A stretch of 64,000 nucleotides of DNA from Stichopus chloronotus (Eukaryota; Echinodermata; Holothuroidea; Aspidochirotida; Stichopodidae), in contig SFZH01000008.1 in assembly GCA_021234535.1 (NCBI GenBank), positions 5,898,897 to 5,962,896 of the forward strand, given 5' to 3'. The translations under genes and the position numbers were made by a program. Positions 1 to 14,100 of this stretch are shown one piece after another. The notes under the pieces are model-generated. The model worked only from the letters and a program-made list of their open reading frames with translations, did no database searches and had not been told where the DNA came from. Numbering within the stretch: the stretch's first letter is position 1; each line of letters opens with the position of its first letter.

Positions 1-243
1 AACATTTGGAACAATGAACTCATAGTAACAATCCTTTTAAACCTGTCTGTGCAGTGATAAGACCAAGCTACTCAAAAGAATTACTTTAAAATATGGGATG
101 GGACCGTTCATGCACACAGGAGAATTCAAAACTTGTCATCTTTTAGCAAGAAAGTATGATGAAATGGAGTGTCAATCAAACAGATTAAGCACACTTAATT
201 GCAGTGCTGTGTTTCAGCACAGTACACTACAGTGAAGTACAGT

Positions 244-248
<5 letters not shown>

Positions 249-306
<58 letters not shown>
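249..306. repeat. Microsatellite (TA)n followed by (CA)n
   Basis: About 20 TA units run directly into about nine CA/AC units. It sits immediately beside the 307-385 inverted repeat. Confidence 0.95.
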
Positions 307-307
<1 letters not shown>

Positions 308-385
308 TAATAACAAAACCCTGTGGATATCCCAACTGGCAGTTTCTCCCTGCCAGTTGTGACATTCACAGGGTTTCGTTATTAT
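307..385. repeat. Imperfect palindrome, two nested stems
   Basis: ATAATAAC..AAACCCTGTG on the left is mirrored by CACAGGGTTT.GTTATTAT on the right, and inside lies AACTGGCAG-tttctcc-CTGCCAGTT. The whole 79 bp can fold into one long hairpin with a small internal bulge. This may be a small fold-back element; no function is visible. Confidence 0.85.
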
Positions 386-3300
386 GTATATTATATGCTC
401 AACTTTGTATGGAGCTCTCTTGACCGGTAAAGCTGGTTGTTTTCTATATTTTTATGCATATATATATCACACCACATAAAAACTGGTGAAGTATGAAGGT
501 ATATTAGCTTTCAGGACTGCTGGTCCCTTTGTCAGACGAGTTCAGACAACTAAAATGATTAAACAAAAAACAGAAGCTCAAGGAAACGTAGGTAACAGAC
601 ATACCTTGTTAAGGAGATTTTCTTCACCTACAGTATAGTGCTCAGAAGGACTGCTACTTCTACATTTTTACCACGTTTCCATAAAGCAGGATGGGCTGTT
701 ATTCATGATTTTACAAAAGTGCATATGAGGACTGACCATTCATCTTACAGTTTTAACTAGCTTTAGAAACTACCATATCGTGGTGTATTTGTTTGAAAAT
801 TGCCAAATTCCAGAACAAATGCTTCGCATATGAGCTTTGTTTTTTTTCTGTGAGGAAGTCCTGCATACTTACCACATGAAGCAGTTCTGCTAACTTTTTA
901 TCCAAAAAACTCAAGTAATCTTTTTGCTACAATGAATAACACTCTAACTAATGGCAGTTATCCTGAGAGACACATGGAGTAGATGTTGTTTTCTACTTTG
1001 TATCAAATGAAAGAGAAAGATGGAAGATTAATGATAACAGCTATTTCTTTTTCATTAAACAGCACATCTTGCTTTGAGGTAGTAATCATGATATAAAGAC
1101 CCCAGTTTAAAGAACTCTTCATTCATAAGTTGAAATTTGTTCCATAGATCTATCATGATCATCAGTTTGAATTGTCCTGTTTAAAGTACATGAAACATGT
1201 GACATGATAAACACATTTTAGAGTATTGACTGAATGAGTACTTACAAAATATTGAAAGTAGCTACAAGTTTCACCAAAATCCATCAAATGTTGACCATTA
1301 TGCAAACAGATTTCTGTTTTCAATTGTATCATGAAGAAACATTGGCCAAATGTGCAAATTTGTGACACCAAAGGAAAGGAGGGACTCACATGATATGTCT
1401 GACTGTATTCTTAGTTTATGTAACCTTTATTGCAAGGACAATTGAGAATTTTATATGCCAAGAGGGTTTTGATGCCTACATTGTCATCTTTAAAAAGATT
1501 GATATCACTCCCTAATTAATTATCCAGATGGCCAGTAGTAAGGGGTTCTTCCTAGCAAAGGAATTACTTGCTTATACTGTGTTGCATCCAACTTTTAAAA
1601 GCTTTATAGCAAAAATGTGTAACAGGTGCAAACACAATTCCAATGGTGTCTCATTCAGTGTTTCACCTTGCAACGTCTGAATGAAGCCAGCTCCTTTTTA
1701 GATGCATTTCACGTATGGAATATGTGTACTGAAATTTTTTGCAGAACTGGTATGTGTTTTCTATTAAATACAAAGCGCAGAAAGGTTCATTTTCACTCTT
1801 CTCATCTTTTGAAAGATTCTGCCATACATTGCCACATTGTATGTTGTATTAGACTGGCAACTTACAATGTTACAGATGAATACTGATTCATCCTTAAATC
1901 TATAAATAAAACAGATTTTAGTCCCTTGGACATTTTAGCACCAGCAATTATTTGAGTGGACTTTCTACTAGAGGACATTACAATTTCCCTTCAATGGTTT
2001 GTGGATACCACATTTAAAAGCTTCATCTTCCCCACTGCTTTTCTTTGTGAGATCATCTGTTGATGTCTGTGGTCTGAAATAGTCACAATCAACCTCTCTT
2101 TGAACTGAGGAAGGTATGGCATGGCAGTCTGGGACTTGCTTCTAATACGTAATCTGTACCCATGCATGTTATGATAGGCCTGCCATTATGCAAGCCTGTA
2201 CAGTGAGCCAGTTAGTATAACCTGCAGATGGAGCCAGACCTTGCACAAATCATGTGGAAGTGTCTGCAAAGAAATTGAATAACATATGCAGTGGTATCAA
2301 GTAATTAAGGGAACAAATTTATACTAAGGACCACAAAAAGGTAGCAGTGTAAGCCTTTACCAGAAGGCTGTTCATTGAGTATTTCCAAGTTTGTTATATG
2401 TGATATTTATCTGTGACTGAATGTTGTTTGAAAGAAAATGTGAAACAAACCACAGTCCTGTATTTAATACACTTGTCAAAACTGCTCATTGAAAACCAGG
2501 CATTTTTGCTTTTCTCTCTTTTTTGATTTCATTTTAAGGGAAAAAAGGCATTTACAATGCACCAACATGGTATAATAGGAAATAGATTTCATAATTGTTC
2601 AACTATTCAGGCTCTTAACTAAACATCTGCAAATAATTTATCTCCCAAAACATTATGTATAACATGAGTTACGGAAGATGCATCATTTGGAATTCTAAGG
2701 GTTAAGATGAAGAAATTATTCTTGAGCAACAAATAAGTGAATTTTTGTCTTTGAGGATGCATTTCTTGCAAAGAGCTCCACCATCCTTCTTTGTTTTGAA
2801 TAATCTATCATTCTGTGTACAAGAACATTGGCATCCTTTTCTGTGAAACAAACACTTTATTTCCGTTTAATGCTGGCTTTGAAAAATTCTGTTGGCTCTT
2901 TGTTCCGCTGCCTCTTTATTGTAAAAATGCTCAAGAGTAGTTATGAATGCTACTGTGCACCCTCATGAAATTGATACTGAAGGTTTTCTCAAAACAAAAA
3001 GGATGCATCCTCAGATATTTTTCCTCTGGATCTGTGGAAACTGTTCAAGTATAGTTTTCCCTTTAAAAGGAAGTTGTATAACACTATAAGTGGTGAGTGA
3101 AGTATAGGCTAAATCTGAGCCTCATAAAAGTCTAGAATTACTGTGTTATTAATATTTAATAAGTATCGTACATGGCACTTAGGCGGCAGAAATAAATGTC
3201 AAATATCACTCTGTATCTTGGGAAAGCACCCTGGATGTCCTAGCATTTGACAAAACTGGATGAATCAAAGAGTGGTGTGAATGAGTTACTGTTCATCTAT

Positions 3301-3865
3301 CGTTTGTTAAAATTTTTCAAGTGGGCAGTATCGATTTCTTGGAAGAATTCAGTGGCAATCGAGAAAACAGTTCACACATAATAAACAGCAGAATAAAACA
3401 GTGCCAAAGCTTTTCAAGCTTGGATGAGGTCTTTGTAACAGCAATGCATAAACATCAAAAGTCCATGTTTCAGTCTAATTCTGAAAAGACATTTCAAATA
3501 GTTAATGCTTATTCCATTGATTGTTTGTAGAGAAGTTGCAAGAGAAATGAAAAATCTTGACATATGGAATGCAGATGCTGGACTTCTCTGTACTTATGAA
3601 AACCAAATGAATTGCTCAGTGTTAAATCTACTTCACAGTTTTTGGTAAAAAGAAATGAAATTTTGAATTCTGGCTAAACCGTGCAGATCGATTAAAAGAC
3701 AATGTGAAGATGATGTAGACCAATACTTCAACTCTCAAATAGGACTCAAGAAACAAGACTTTAAAACAACACTCTGATTTAATAGTCTGTAGTGGACTCG
3801 TAAGAGAAGACCATATAAAGCCAAAAAGTGTGGAAGTATGAAAGAAAAAAAGCTTTTCTTTCCAT

Positions 3866-4111
3866 GACCAGACAACTTCCACCCCTGGACAATTCCCACC
3901 CGGACAATGTCCCCTGGAACAATGTCCACTTGGACAATGTCCCCTCGAACAACCTTCCTCAAACAATTCCCACCCAGGCAATTCCAACCGGGAGAATTCA
4001 CCTCAGACAATCCCCCTGATGAATTCCTACATGAAAAGGGTTAGGGTTAAATTTAAGGCTGGTAGGAATAGTCTGGGAGGCAATTGTCTGCAGGGAGATA
4101 GTTGTCCAGGA
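3866..4111. repeat. Degenerate 15-bp minisatellite with an inverted counterpart and a telomere-like core
   Basis: From about 3866 to 4014 the unit GGACAATGTCCCCT-like repeats about nine times with drift. After GGGTTAGGGTTAA (4038-4050), the motif returns inverted (GGCAATTGTCTGCAGGG, AGTTGTCCAGG). The arms could fold back on each other. Open frames on both strands here are products of the repeat. Confidence 0.85.
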
Positions 4112-5439
4112 ACCGTTCTATCAATGTACAAGCCTGTAAACAAGACAATTGAAATTTTCTGTATAGCTAGTCTCAACAAAGTGAATAATAAGATGGTCAG
4201 AAGTCAATGCTCTCTGTTGCAGGTTGTTGTGAGTTGTAGGTTGTGCCAAAGTATTCATACTTGCTATACAATTAGGATAGGATACAGTGACCATAGCCCT
4301 TGGAATCAAGAGATAATACCTACAGTGGCTGCATAGAATCTGCAGTGGCCTCAAGGTCACCCAAGAGTGTATCCCTATCTTTGACAGGCCTTATGATCAT
4401 AACATGGGAATTTTTCATTCTTTTTTCTACATTTCTACATTCGTCATAGTAAGTGGCACATCATAGCCATGTTGTAGATTGGTTCCATGGTGACCATTTA
4501 TGGTAGCCATGGTTTTGCCGTATGACTGCCCTGCCTGAACTTTTGCTTCTATGACTCATCAGGGACTCTGCTGGTTGTCTTCTTGTCCTCCCCACCTTTC
4601 CCCTCCTAATTTGCTTCTCTCTATTTAGGAGGCATGTGCAAAACTCTCTGAAACTTTGTTATGAAATGTCCGTTGAGAAATTGTGCTGTATGGTAAACAT
4701 CTATACTCCAGGTGTGTGGTGGTAGCATTAGCCTGGCCACATGGTTGCTGTATGGTCCTCCTGTGGATACCATGCATCTGCTTTCATATTTGTAAAAAGC
4801 TATGGCTGCTTGAGGAACACTTAATGGTAACCATGTGTAATCACTTCAAAGGCAGTACAACAGTGGCAGTTTTTCTGTCTCTCCACAAATTTAAAATATC
4901 CCGTCCAGCTACCGTAATACATGTGGCTGCTACATGTTTTGTAACCATGGAAATGCTGTAGTGGCTCTATGATTCCTTCAGACCTTAGATATTTTAGACC
5001 GCATGGCTGGCATGGTAAATGTGACTGAGACATTAGTGATGATATGTTATGTTGGCAGTACTAGTGCATGCATACCTGGATCCATGACTGATGATGTCAG
5101 GAGTCAGTTGTGAAATTGCCTCCCAGATCCAAAGTTTTGCTAATGTACATTGTATGTCTAACTACAAAAACCTTGAAATGATACTTTTTTCTCATGCATT
5201 GCATCATTGCATCATTCATTGAACAAAATTCAGCAAGTATGCTTAACTAAGAGCATCTCACTGTCATGGTCTTAAAGTCAATACCACACTGAATGATATA
5301 TTAAAGTGCAAAACAAAATGTTGTATTAAGACATCACATTGAACTTGCAGCCAAATGGAACTTATATTTCCCTGGCACCTCATCAACTATGGACTCCAGA
5401 TACCACGGTCCAGAGTTTGGACAGGATGCAAACACTTGG

Positions 5440-6180
5440 CAGTATGGAAACTGGCACAGTACCATTCTCTTCTGTTGATGATATGTCATGTTGGCAGTAC
5501 AGAAACTGGTGTTACCATTTAATGCCGTCTATAGTATTTCATGTTGTCCAGACTGTATTAACATCTGGCAAAGTACCATTCGGTGCTGTGGATGGTATTG
5601 GATGTTGATTTGGAAGAGGCTAGGGTATATTAAACAGTCTTTGGCATTTCCTGTTTTCCATAGAGGGAGACATTGTACCATTTTATGGTAAAAAAGGTAT
5701 TCAGTATATTGGCAGTGCAGAAACTGCTACAGTACATCACCATGCAATGTTATTGATGGTATCTTATATTGTCCAGGCATCTGGCAAATCACCATTTAGT
5801 GCTGTGTATGGTACTTTATATTTTAGTAGTGCAGAAGCTGGCATGTTATTATTCAACACTGTATCTATAAGGATATGGTATCTCATATTGGCCATGCAGA
5901 GGCATGGCATGTTACCATTCAATGCTGTATCTATAGGGATATGGTGTCTCATATTGGTCATGCAGAGGCTGGCATGTCATCATTCAATGCTGTATCTATA
6001 GGCATGTGATATTTCCTATTGGTCATGCAGAGGCTGGCATGCTACCAATCAGTGCTGTATCTATAGGCATATGGTATCTCATATTGGTCATGCAGAGGCT
6101 GGCATGTAATCATTCAATGCTGTATCTATAGGCATATGGTATTTCATATTGTTCATGCAGAGGTTGGCATTATTCTATGC
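5440..6180. repeat. 65-bp tandem array, well preserved at the 3' end
   Basis: At least four to five clear copies occur at about 5840-6180 of a 65-bp unit containing CATGCAGAGGCTGGCATG and CAATGCTGTATCTATAGGCA. More diverged copies with TGGCA..TACCATT and GCTGT..TATGGTAT extend upstream to about 5440. The short open frames across it are not genes. Confidence 0.85.
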
Positions 6181-8092
6181 TGTCTACAGTAGACGAGGAG
6201 GTTATCTGCCTCACCTGTATTTAATCCTGTCAGCTGATATCTGAAGTCACAGCACGTAACTGTACAGGATGCTTGCATGATCAGTATGCATTCTAGTTAA
6301 TTACCAGAATCCCCAGGTAGGAGTCATGTGGATGTAGTTTGTGTGGGTGTATAAAACCATATGTTTTTCGCATCATACCGTCATTCCCTTCCAAGTCCTT
6401 TGCTGGATGTTAATGATCCCAGGGTGTTGTTTTAATTAACGTTTATACTTTAAACCTTTGAGGCACACCTGAAACAGAACTTAAATTGTCTCAAGTTAAA
6501 ATGTGTCACTTATGAGGTTGGGTCATATTGGAAGAAAGATAGATGATGCTGTTCTTTATTGATATTGATGGTACTCTTGGCTGCTCATTATTGCAGTGTT
6601 GACCATCTGGGATATATTTTATTTGCATTGCATCTCACTTACATGTCTCAGCATAGCAACTACACTGTAATGTACTTTGTTGAAATTTCTGTAATGTCTG
6701 GTCATTAAGACAGCAGTGACTGTGATTAGTACAGTTTATGCTCCCTTTATATTGCAATTGGAAAACACTATTGAAATAGTCTATCTTTGTATTATCAGCT
6801 GCAGAAATTAAAAGTTCTGGATTTCTTAAAGTACACTTTAAAAAGTTATAACGTTAATGTGCCTATCTCATTCATTAAAACCTTACAACGTGAGATGTTG
6901 CTGTGTTCAAAGTGGTTCACCAAATAAAGTTTTAAATCTTTCTCAAAAATTTGAGTTGAGTTTTCAAGTGAACTTTCTGATTTTTCCCCTGATTTCTTTC
7001 TAGCTAGTATTTACAAGTTTTATGGTATATTAAATATTATTTCTTCCTTGTTCAATGAGAGGAAGGTATAAGATACCCATTTTATCTTTGAACACATCAT
7101 CTCTTGAATGGTAGTTTTGATTTCAATTTAATCTATTTCTATAAAGTCAATATCTCAATAAGTCTCTCAGCCTTGATTGTATTTCTACTGTTGAATATAA
7201 TTATGCACAAAACTTCATCACTCAAAACTAGACCTGTTTGTACAACCTGCAACAATATGTTGGCTCTTCGACAGTATAATAGCAAGCATTCAACGAGACA
7301 GATTTTTATCTTCCGTCCAATTCACATTGGCTGTCATCATGTGGCAAAATGTATTGTTGCCATTTCGTACACCTTCAGTGGTTGAAGGGCATCTATATCA
7401 GTTGCAAAGATATATACTTTATAATACTTTATAAAATATAGAAATTAAATGCTGCAGTAATCACACAGTGAATGCACAGCATGTTTATGTGTTGTGGCAG
7501 TGTAATTTGAGACTGAAAGTGTAATAGTCTATGTTGCTGATTGATGAAGATAGATATGAGGTCCCTGGATGGACTTGTCAGAGTCCTCAATACAAGAGTA
7601 GACAATGACATCATGACAATGGCATAAGAATCACCAAGGAAAGCCAGCCAAGATAATCATTTTGAATCTTTAACTGAGAAACGTGAAGAGGAACCAGCAA
7701 ATATTACTCTTAAGTAATATTTTTTAAAGATGCTCTCAAAACACTTAAGGGGAACATTTTTTTTATGATCACATGTCCAACATTGCCGCATTGCAACATT
7801 GCATTAAAAAGATGCTTTATGTAGTGTGTGTCACTTGTGCATTGGAGAGAATTGTAATGTGAAAAGAATTGTTCTGGTTTTCCCACCCCTGCCGCATCAA
7901 CAAGATGTGAGTTCAACATTAAGGTACAACTATATATTCTAGATGGTATCTTAAGCCTGTCATCAGCTCAGCATTTTTGGATTGAATCACTGAATGATGT
8001 AACCTCTTTATCTACTGTATCAAACTTGTAAATGCACAGACCATGTTTGTCTGTAAAATTAATTACCTTCTTGTGTGTTTTGCCATTTGCAG

Positions 8093-8164
8093 TGTTTGTA
8101 TGGAAGTTACGTTCACTCAGCGATTGTGCCGACATTCCATAGGAGAAGTTACTGGCTTCTTCAG
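8093..8164 (+). CDS. CAMTA: CAMTA exon 1 in window: CG-1 domain, C-terminal part
   Basis: Exactly 24 codons between ATTTGC-AG and GTGAGT, phase 0 at both ends. The peptide starts CLYGSYVHSAIVPTF and ends RRSYWLLQ. This is the hallmark late CG-1 segment that in vertebrate CAMTA reads CLYGCYVHSS..PTFHRRCYWLLQ. CG-1 is the sequence-specific DNA-binding domain. The preceding CG-1 exon (the Lys/Arg-rich YRKDG..WKKRKDGK part in known family members) is not visible in the 8 kb upstream, so the gene begins outside the window. Confidence 0.96.
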
Positions 8165-11100
8165 GTGAGTTGAAATCTTTTCCATGGTCCCTTCTTTCCC
8201 CCTTACTCATGGGAATCTAACATGAACTAAGGAAGTCAAAGAAAGCAACTAGGCCATTTATCCATTTGAATGACATTTCTAAGCAAGCATTATGTAAATG
8301 CTCAAAGCAACAATGGCTCCGTCATGACGGTCCTCAGGCGTAGCCAATTGATGTAAATTTAGTTAAGAGGAAGAATATTAAGTCAAATAGCAGAGGAACA
8401 AGGTAGCTATAAGCTTCATCAGGAAGATACATTAAAGTCAAAACAGCCACAATCAGGTGAGAGGAAAGTAAGAATACCCTCTCAAAAAAATAAAAGAAAA
8501 AGAAAACATCAAATGTGGCATAAAACAGTTAAATACAATTATTCTATTTTTGTAAAGGAGTACTGCTTGTAGAAACGTATAGTTTCCTTTGTCTCCTTCA
8601 CCTAATTGTTTTATCTCATTTTGGTAACTATTGACTGAAGTGGGAAATCACTGAGTCAGTTGAAAATCTTTTTCAGCTTGCTAATAAGTAAAGTGCAGTT
8701 TTCAGCCTATGAGAGTTAATGGGGCAAGTACTGTGGGTAGCAAATTTTCATTTTATGGGCTAGTTATTGTGTATTTCAGGAGGATAGGGTTTGAGGGAAG
8801 ATGCAACGTAAAGTATTCTTTGTTTTGTGTGTGTGGGAGGAGGGGAGTTGAAGAAAGATGATGGAGAAAAGTTGCTGGAAACCTTTCTGATACAACAAAT
8901 AGTGAGATTGCTGCTCTCAATATTTTTAATGAGTACCACATATCTAAGAGTGGTGAAGGGGTGACTGAATGGATGGAATGAGCTCTGTATGTTTCACTGC
9001 TGCAGTTTTGCACACTTCTGAAATAGGATACCAGCAAGAATAGCGTCTGATTGAAACAACAAACTTCTTAATAGTCTTTAGCAAGGTCACAAATGAATCT
9101 TTTATACTTGCTTTGTTGTAAAGTCAGTTTTGTGAGAGACTTCCTCAATATGCCCATGACGGAGCTCTTCTTTCAAGTACCTCAAGAACAAAAAGTTCTT
9201 GATGATCTGACAAATCCAGCTCTTCCAGTCACATAACGTATTTACATTAACCTCCATGTTAAAACCTTAGAATCCGTCAGGGAAGCTGTTTGTTACATCA
9301 TTAGCTGGATCCAGTGGTACTTTGTCCACATATTACTGGAAACCTGTAAGGTTTGACCAAGTTGGTTTTGGTTGATAGTAAAGGCATTTTAGCAATGATG
9401 AATACCATGTGTAGACTTGACTGCAAAAGTATTAGAATCCTTAGATTTGAGTCATGTGTTTGGCTTTAACTTCGCAATCAGTTGTTCATTACTTCATTGC
9501 TGATTCGTTGTTGTGTACATACATGTTCTGAGCTGTCCGTGGTAAAAGTTGGCACTGCCCTCTATGCCCATCCAATCACTTACCTCCTCCTTATTATCCT
9601 TTCATCTGACTGGTCGGTGAACTGTGTGATCAGCCCACTGAAAATTAGAAGTGATGGACAAGCATGCAGAACATGCCTGTGTTTATACAGTTTAATACCA
9701 CACAGCTGTTGTTACGGTATATCTGACTGCTAGATTTGTGAGAGATACAGTAAATAACCAAATCAGATTGTTTACTAGGATCTTTCTGAAATGTTTGTGG
9801 ACAGTTCCTTTCATAACTGAAAAAAAATTGAGCATGAGTTAAAAAATAATTGCAAATTGAACATGGATGGTGTATTTGGGATACATGTTTGAATGGATGT
9901 ATTTACTTGTTTATAGTCAAAGTAACTTTTCAGAAAGCCATTTGTGTGGTGTCTTTCAAAAGCATTGTTCCTGCTACGATTGCATCATATATGGCTATGT
10001 GCATATTGTACAATTCATTGGCATTCACCGCTTCTGTACAGTGTAGTGGACTCTAGTCGATAGAATAATTGATTCCATGGTTTTGATTCGGGTCAATTTA
10101 TTTTGGACTCTCTTTGATTGATTTGATCTCAGGTTGACCGTCAATACTGTAAATATAACATACAACTTTATTAATAGTGATCTAATCTAATTGCAGGTCA
10201 CTCCTAGTAATCAAGAGAATCAACCTAGCTTCTACAAAATAACTGGCATGAACACTGAGATGAACAAACCTGAACAACAAGAGGGACTTACTCTGTTCTT
10301 AAGTTGTATGCATGCGGTACAAACACTCACAATATCCCACAATATTCACGGTATACAAATCCTAGGGTCTCGACAACGAACACACCTACTGTACAGTCTT
10401 TGTTAGTTGGCTTATTATGCAACAACAACAGCCCTAAGCATTGGAATGCCCATATGTTGAGTGTTAGGCTAAGCTATGCACGGAAACGAACGAGCATGGT
10501 TACCCCAGCACTAATAAATTACAAATATTATATGAGAGATAACCATTTGAGAATCCCATCAAGATCAGAATCTCACTCAATATGTGTAGAAACTTTCCCT
10601 TTTTAATAACTTTCAGTTACTGTACCTTGTGGTTCCCCTATGAGACAGAATCCACTAAATTCTAGCAACCATGTCTCTAACGCCGTTGAAGTTAGCTTCC
10701 ACATACAACGCACCGAAAAAGACAACATTAAACTAGCGTACAGAGCGGTGACCATTACACACAGCAAAGAACAGTATTACTTACATGAAAAGGAGAAACA
10801 CTGTATGAAACCAAAAATTTCCTCATTTATGATTTGCCAGTATGGAAGTTACACTGTACTCACTGCACCAAAGATCTGCCTCCTTTATCCAGATAAACTC
10901 TGTTCCACAGATGCACAGATCAAAAGAAAATAGCAACATTGATTTCAAGGCATTTCAGGTCATTAGCAGTCTAATACTCGAGTGTAGCATTTGGCTGTGC
11001 CTACTGTGCATATTAATGTTGTGGGTCAAGAAAGCTCATGCCAAGGTGTGTGCTCAAAATTACAAGTGTTCATTGTGGGGTAATGCTGAGAGATACTGTA

Positions 11101-14100
11101 CCAGTGACTAGATCCCTTAAGCTAAGAAAATTTTGATGACATTTTGAAAAATAATTGCTATATTTAATTTTTGATAAGTGATGTGCATTTCATTTTGCTG
11201 TCATTGTTAGATATTGACAGCTGTTGATGCTCGCTTTTTTCTTCTTGAAGATCCAACTGGTCTCATCCTAGTCACCACTTTTTCAGTCCTCTGATACTCA
11301 AGTTGAGATGAAGACATCAATTGTAATTGTTCAAGGTTGACAAATATAACTATGACATTTCACGATTGTTACATCTTCATAGAAAAGTCGATTGTGTACC
11401 TTTATTTGGACTGTCTTTGTTACATAAAATACGTTGTGTGTTATGTTGTGTTTATTTGTCAGTATTTGCTTTGTGTTTGTGAAGATCCAAACATTGCCAT
11501 TCCATTCATTTATCTTCTGAGTCTTCCAGTATTTTAGTCAAGGTTAAGATGACATGTTCAACCCTTGAAAAATAGTAGTGATGTGTTGTTTAATTTGTAA
11601 CTTGCATTTGTGATTCTTTGCCGAAGGCAAAACGAATCTGTGCGATGGTGATGGCATGTACATGTGTGTGTATGTGCATATGTATGTATGTGGGTGTATG
11701 TGTGACACCTTGCTTGTAAACACGATACCTTAAGAAGGGTGCCCTTGATTAATCTCATACTTGGTGTGTGGGTTGGTCATATTGATGAGATGATCCGTCT
11801 TGTTTTTGGTGGAGGTCAAAGTCACTTGAGGTCACTGGAGGTCAAATTGTGGAACCCTTGTAAACACTTTATAAACACTATATCTCAAGAAGCATAGCCT
11901 TGACTAATGTCGTAGTTGGTGTGTGGGTTGGTCATATTGAGTAGATGACCCTTCTGTTTTTGGTAGAGGTCAAAGGTTGTGTGAGGTCACCAGAGGACAA
12001 AACGTGAAAACCTTGTAAACACAATATCTTTACTAATGTCATGCTTAGTGTGTGTAAGTCATAGTGAGTAGATGTTGTTTTTGGTGAAGGTCAAAGGTCA
12101 TTCGAGGTCAACAGAGGTCAGACTAAAAACCATGTAAACATGGTATCTCAAGAAGCGTAGTCTTGACTAGTTTCATACTTAGTTTGTGGGGTGGTCATAG
12201 TGAGTACTAGATGATATTGATTTTGGTGGAGGTCTAATTTCATATGAGGTCACCAGAGGTCAAATTGTGAAAACATATAAAACTGCTTAGTACGTGTAAA
12301 CAGTGGTCAAAAGAGCTTAGTGTTGGCATGCTCTCGCTAGAAGGATGTGGTGTTTCAATTTCAAGATTGGTATGTACATGTCCCCTATTCTTCTTGAATA
12401 TTGGCAAGGAATCACAAAGTCCTTTGACATTCTTGTTGGTTTGATGAGAAACTAGTCATGATGGTGTGTGTATGTATGCATTGCATGTTTTTATGTTTAA
12501 GAAGCCTTGATTGTACACACAGTGCACAAACCTGGAATGGTGTAAGGTGTACAAAAAGAACCCAATTGTTTTTTATGGAGATTAAAGTTCATCTGAGGGT
12601 CAACAGAGGTTCAGATGTTTACCTGTTTAGCCATGTAAACACAGTATTTCAGGAATGTAACCTTCATTAAATTTCTGAAATTTGCAGATGTTAAAATCAT
12701 AGAGTTCACGACCTTAGAGATTTGTATATACAGTAAATTTGACATTTGTGGACCTACTTCTAAGTAAGAATTGTATAATATTTTGGAGAAGTCAATTGTC
12801 ACATCTTATATTCACTGAAATGTAGTAGGATGAAACATTCCCTTCCAGCCCCTGCTCCTTGCCAAAAGTAGATTTGTAATTTGCAGATATCGTTGCTAGA
12901 TAGATTTTGCTTTCCTTTTCTTTTAACTTATGAAATTATTAAAAGATCATTTTTATGCCCCTTATCCAAACAATCACTTAACATAGCTCTTTAAATTTGT
13001 CACCTTTACTAAGCAATCAATGAATGCCCCAGTTGTCAACAAGTTAAGTAGGGTAGTTTTGATGTCTCACACAATTCCAGATCTCTTTTTGGTGTCTTAA
13101 TTTTTCTATCCATTTGTGAACTACCTTGGTTAAGAGATATTTTTCATCCTTTGCTACCACAAGTTTCATCAAGACTGAGTTCAGGTATTCATATCAGCAT
13201 GATTTTGTAACACCAAGCCCATATGTACTTTAAATTCTTGTGTTCTGTTTTCGTTTTGATATGGTCCCTTTCTTTCTCTACCGGTTGCTTTGTTCAAAAT
13301 GATTGTGTGTTTGAAAAAAGTACTGTAGATATTGGCAAGGAATCACAAAGTCATTTAAGCATTCTGGCTTTTTCCTGTCCCCTCCCTGCTTCATTTAGTT
13401 GTCATGAATATGTAAATGAAGGTCCTGCTCTATTTTACTCTTTATGTTACAGAATCCAGATATTGTTTTAGTTCATTATTTAAATGACTGGCAACCTCAT
13501 GAGTCGAAGGGTGGAGCAGAAGACTCGTTGCTCTTCAATCCTGCCCTTGATGGCAAACAGTGGAAATCAGAGGAACTCTTGGCCCAGATACAGCCCATGT
13601 GTGAGTACAAGAATTGCCATTGATCTAATGTTGGAATCCATGGACCTTACGTTTAATAATTATTTTATGTTCCATCTCTTGTCACTCTTCCAGTGACCTC
13701 ACATTCTTGTAAACAGTGTATGTGTACACGTGTCTCTCCCAAGTTTGATTTGTAAGCTAAGTGTCTGTTAGGGAAGCCTCACATTGACAGGTTTTGGTCA
13801 TTGTGGGTTAATTGCTGCTACCTGTTGTAATGAACTTATTAACAGGTGAATAGTGGATAATAAGTCATGCTTGGACACACATCTTGCTGAGTGTCACATA
13901 GTTCCTTCACAACTATATTTAGAAGTTAAGCCACTCCTAATCCACTTAAAAGAAACCTGCCTGAATTCATTTTTTGGTTTCGATGATAATCATAACCTTT
14001 GTAATCATGTGTGTGTGTAGTGTGTGTGTATGCGTGCGTGTGCGCATGTGTGTATGTACTGTTTGTTTGTGATGCCCTATCTCAAGACGGGAAGCTTTGA

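Larger units (their letters stand above)
1..8092. other. Upstream sequence or CAMTA intron; no coding exon recognised
   Basis: AT-rich sequence. The open frames present are short, unrelated to any family I recognise and unsupported by splice context. I looked specifically for the Lys/Arg-rich CG-1 exon that should precede 8093 and did not find it. It contains the repeats listed separately (microsatellite and hairpin at 249-385, minisatellite fold-back at 3866-4111, 65-bp array around 5440-6180). Confidence 0.7.
8165..13452. other. CAMTA intron (CG-1 intron)
   Basis: 5.3-kb phase-0 intron. It contains a minisatellite-bearing element (11611-12421), a further degraded array remnant (about 12440-12680), an isolated right end of the same family at 13332-13350, and one copy of a dispersed repeat at 9862-10030. 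The rest is AT-rich with no supported coding sequence. Confidence 0.85.

Noticed and set aside
1000..1035. AAAGAGAAAGATGGAAGATT as a possible CG-1 exon (KRKDG-like)
   Set aside because: No frame gives the surrounding CG-1 residues and there are no flanking splice sites.
8316..9165. GGCTCCGTCATG and CATGACGGAGC as ends of an inverted-repeat element
   Set aside because: Only 11-12 bases match, with no target duplication and no further similarity; probably chance.
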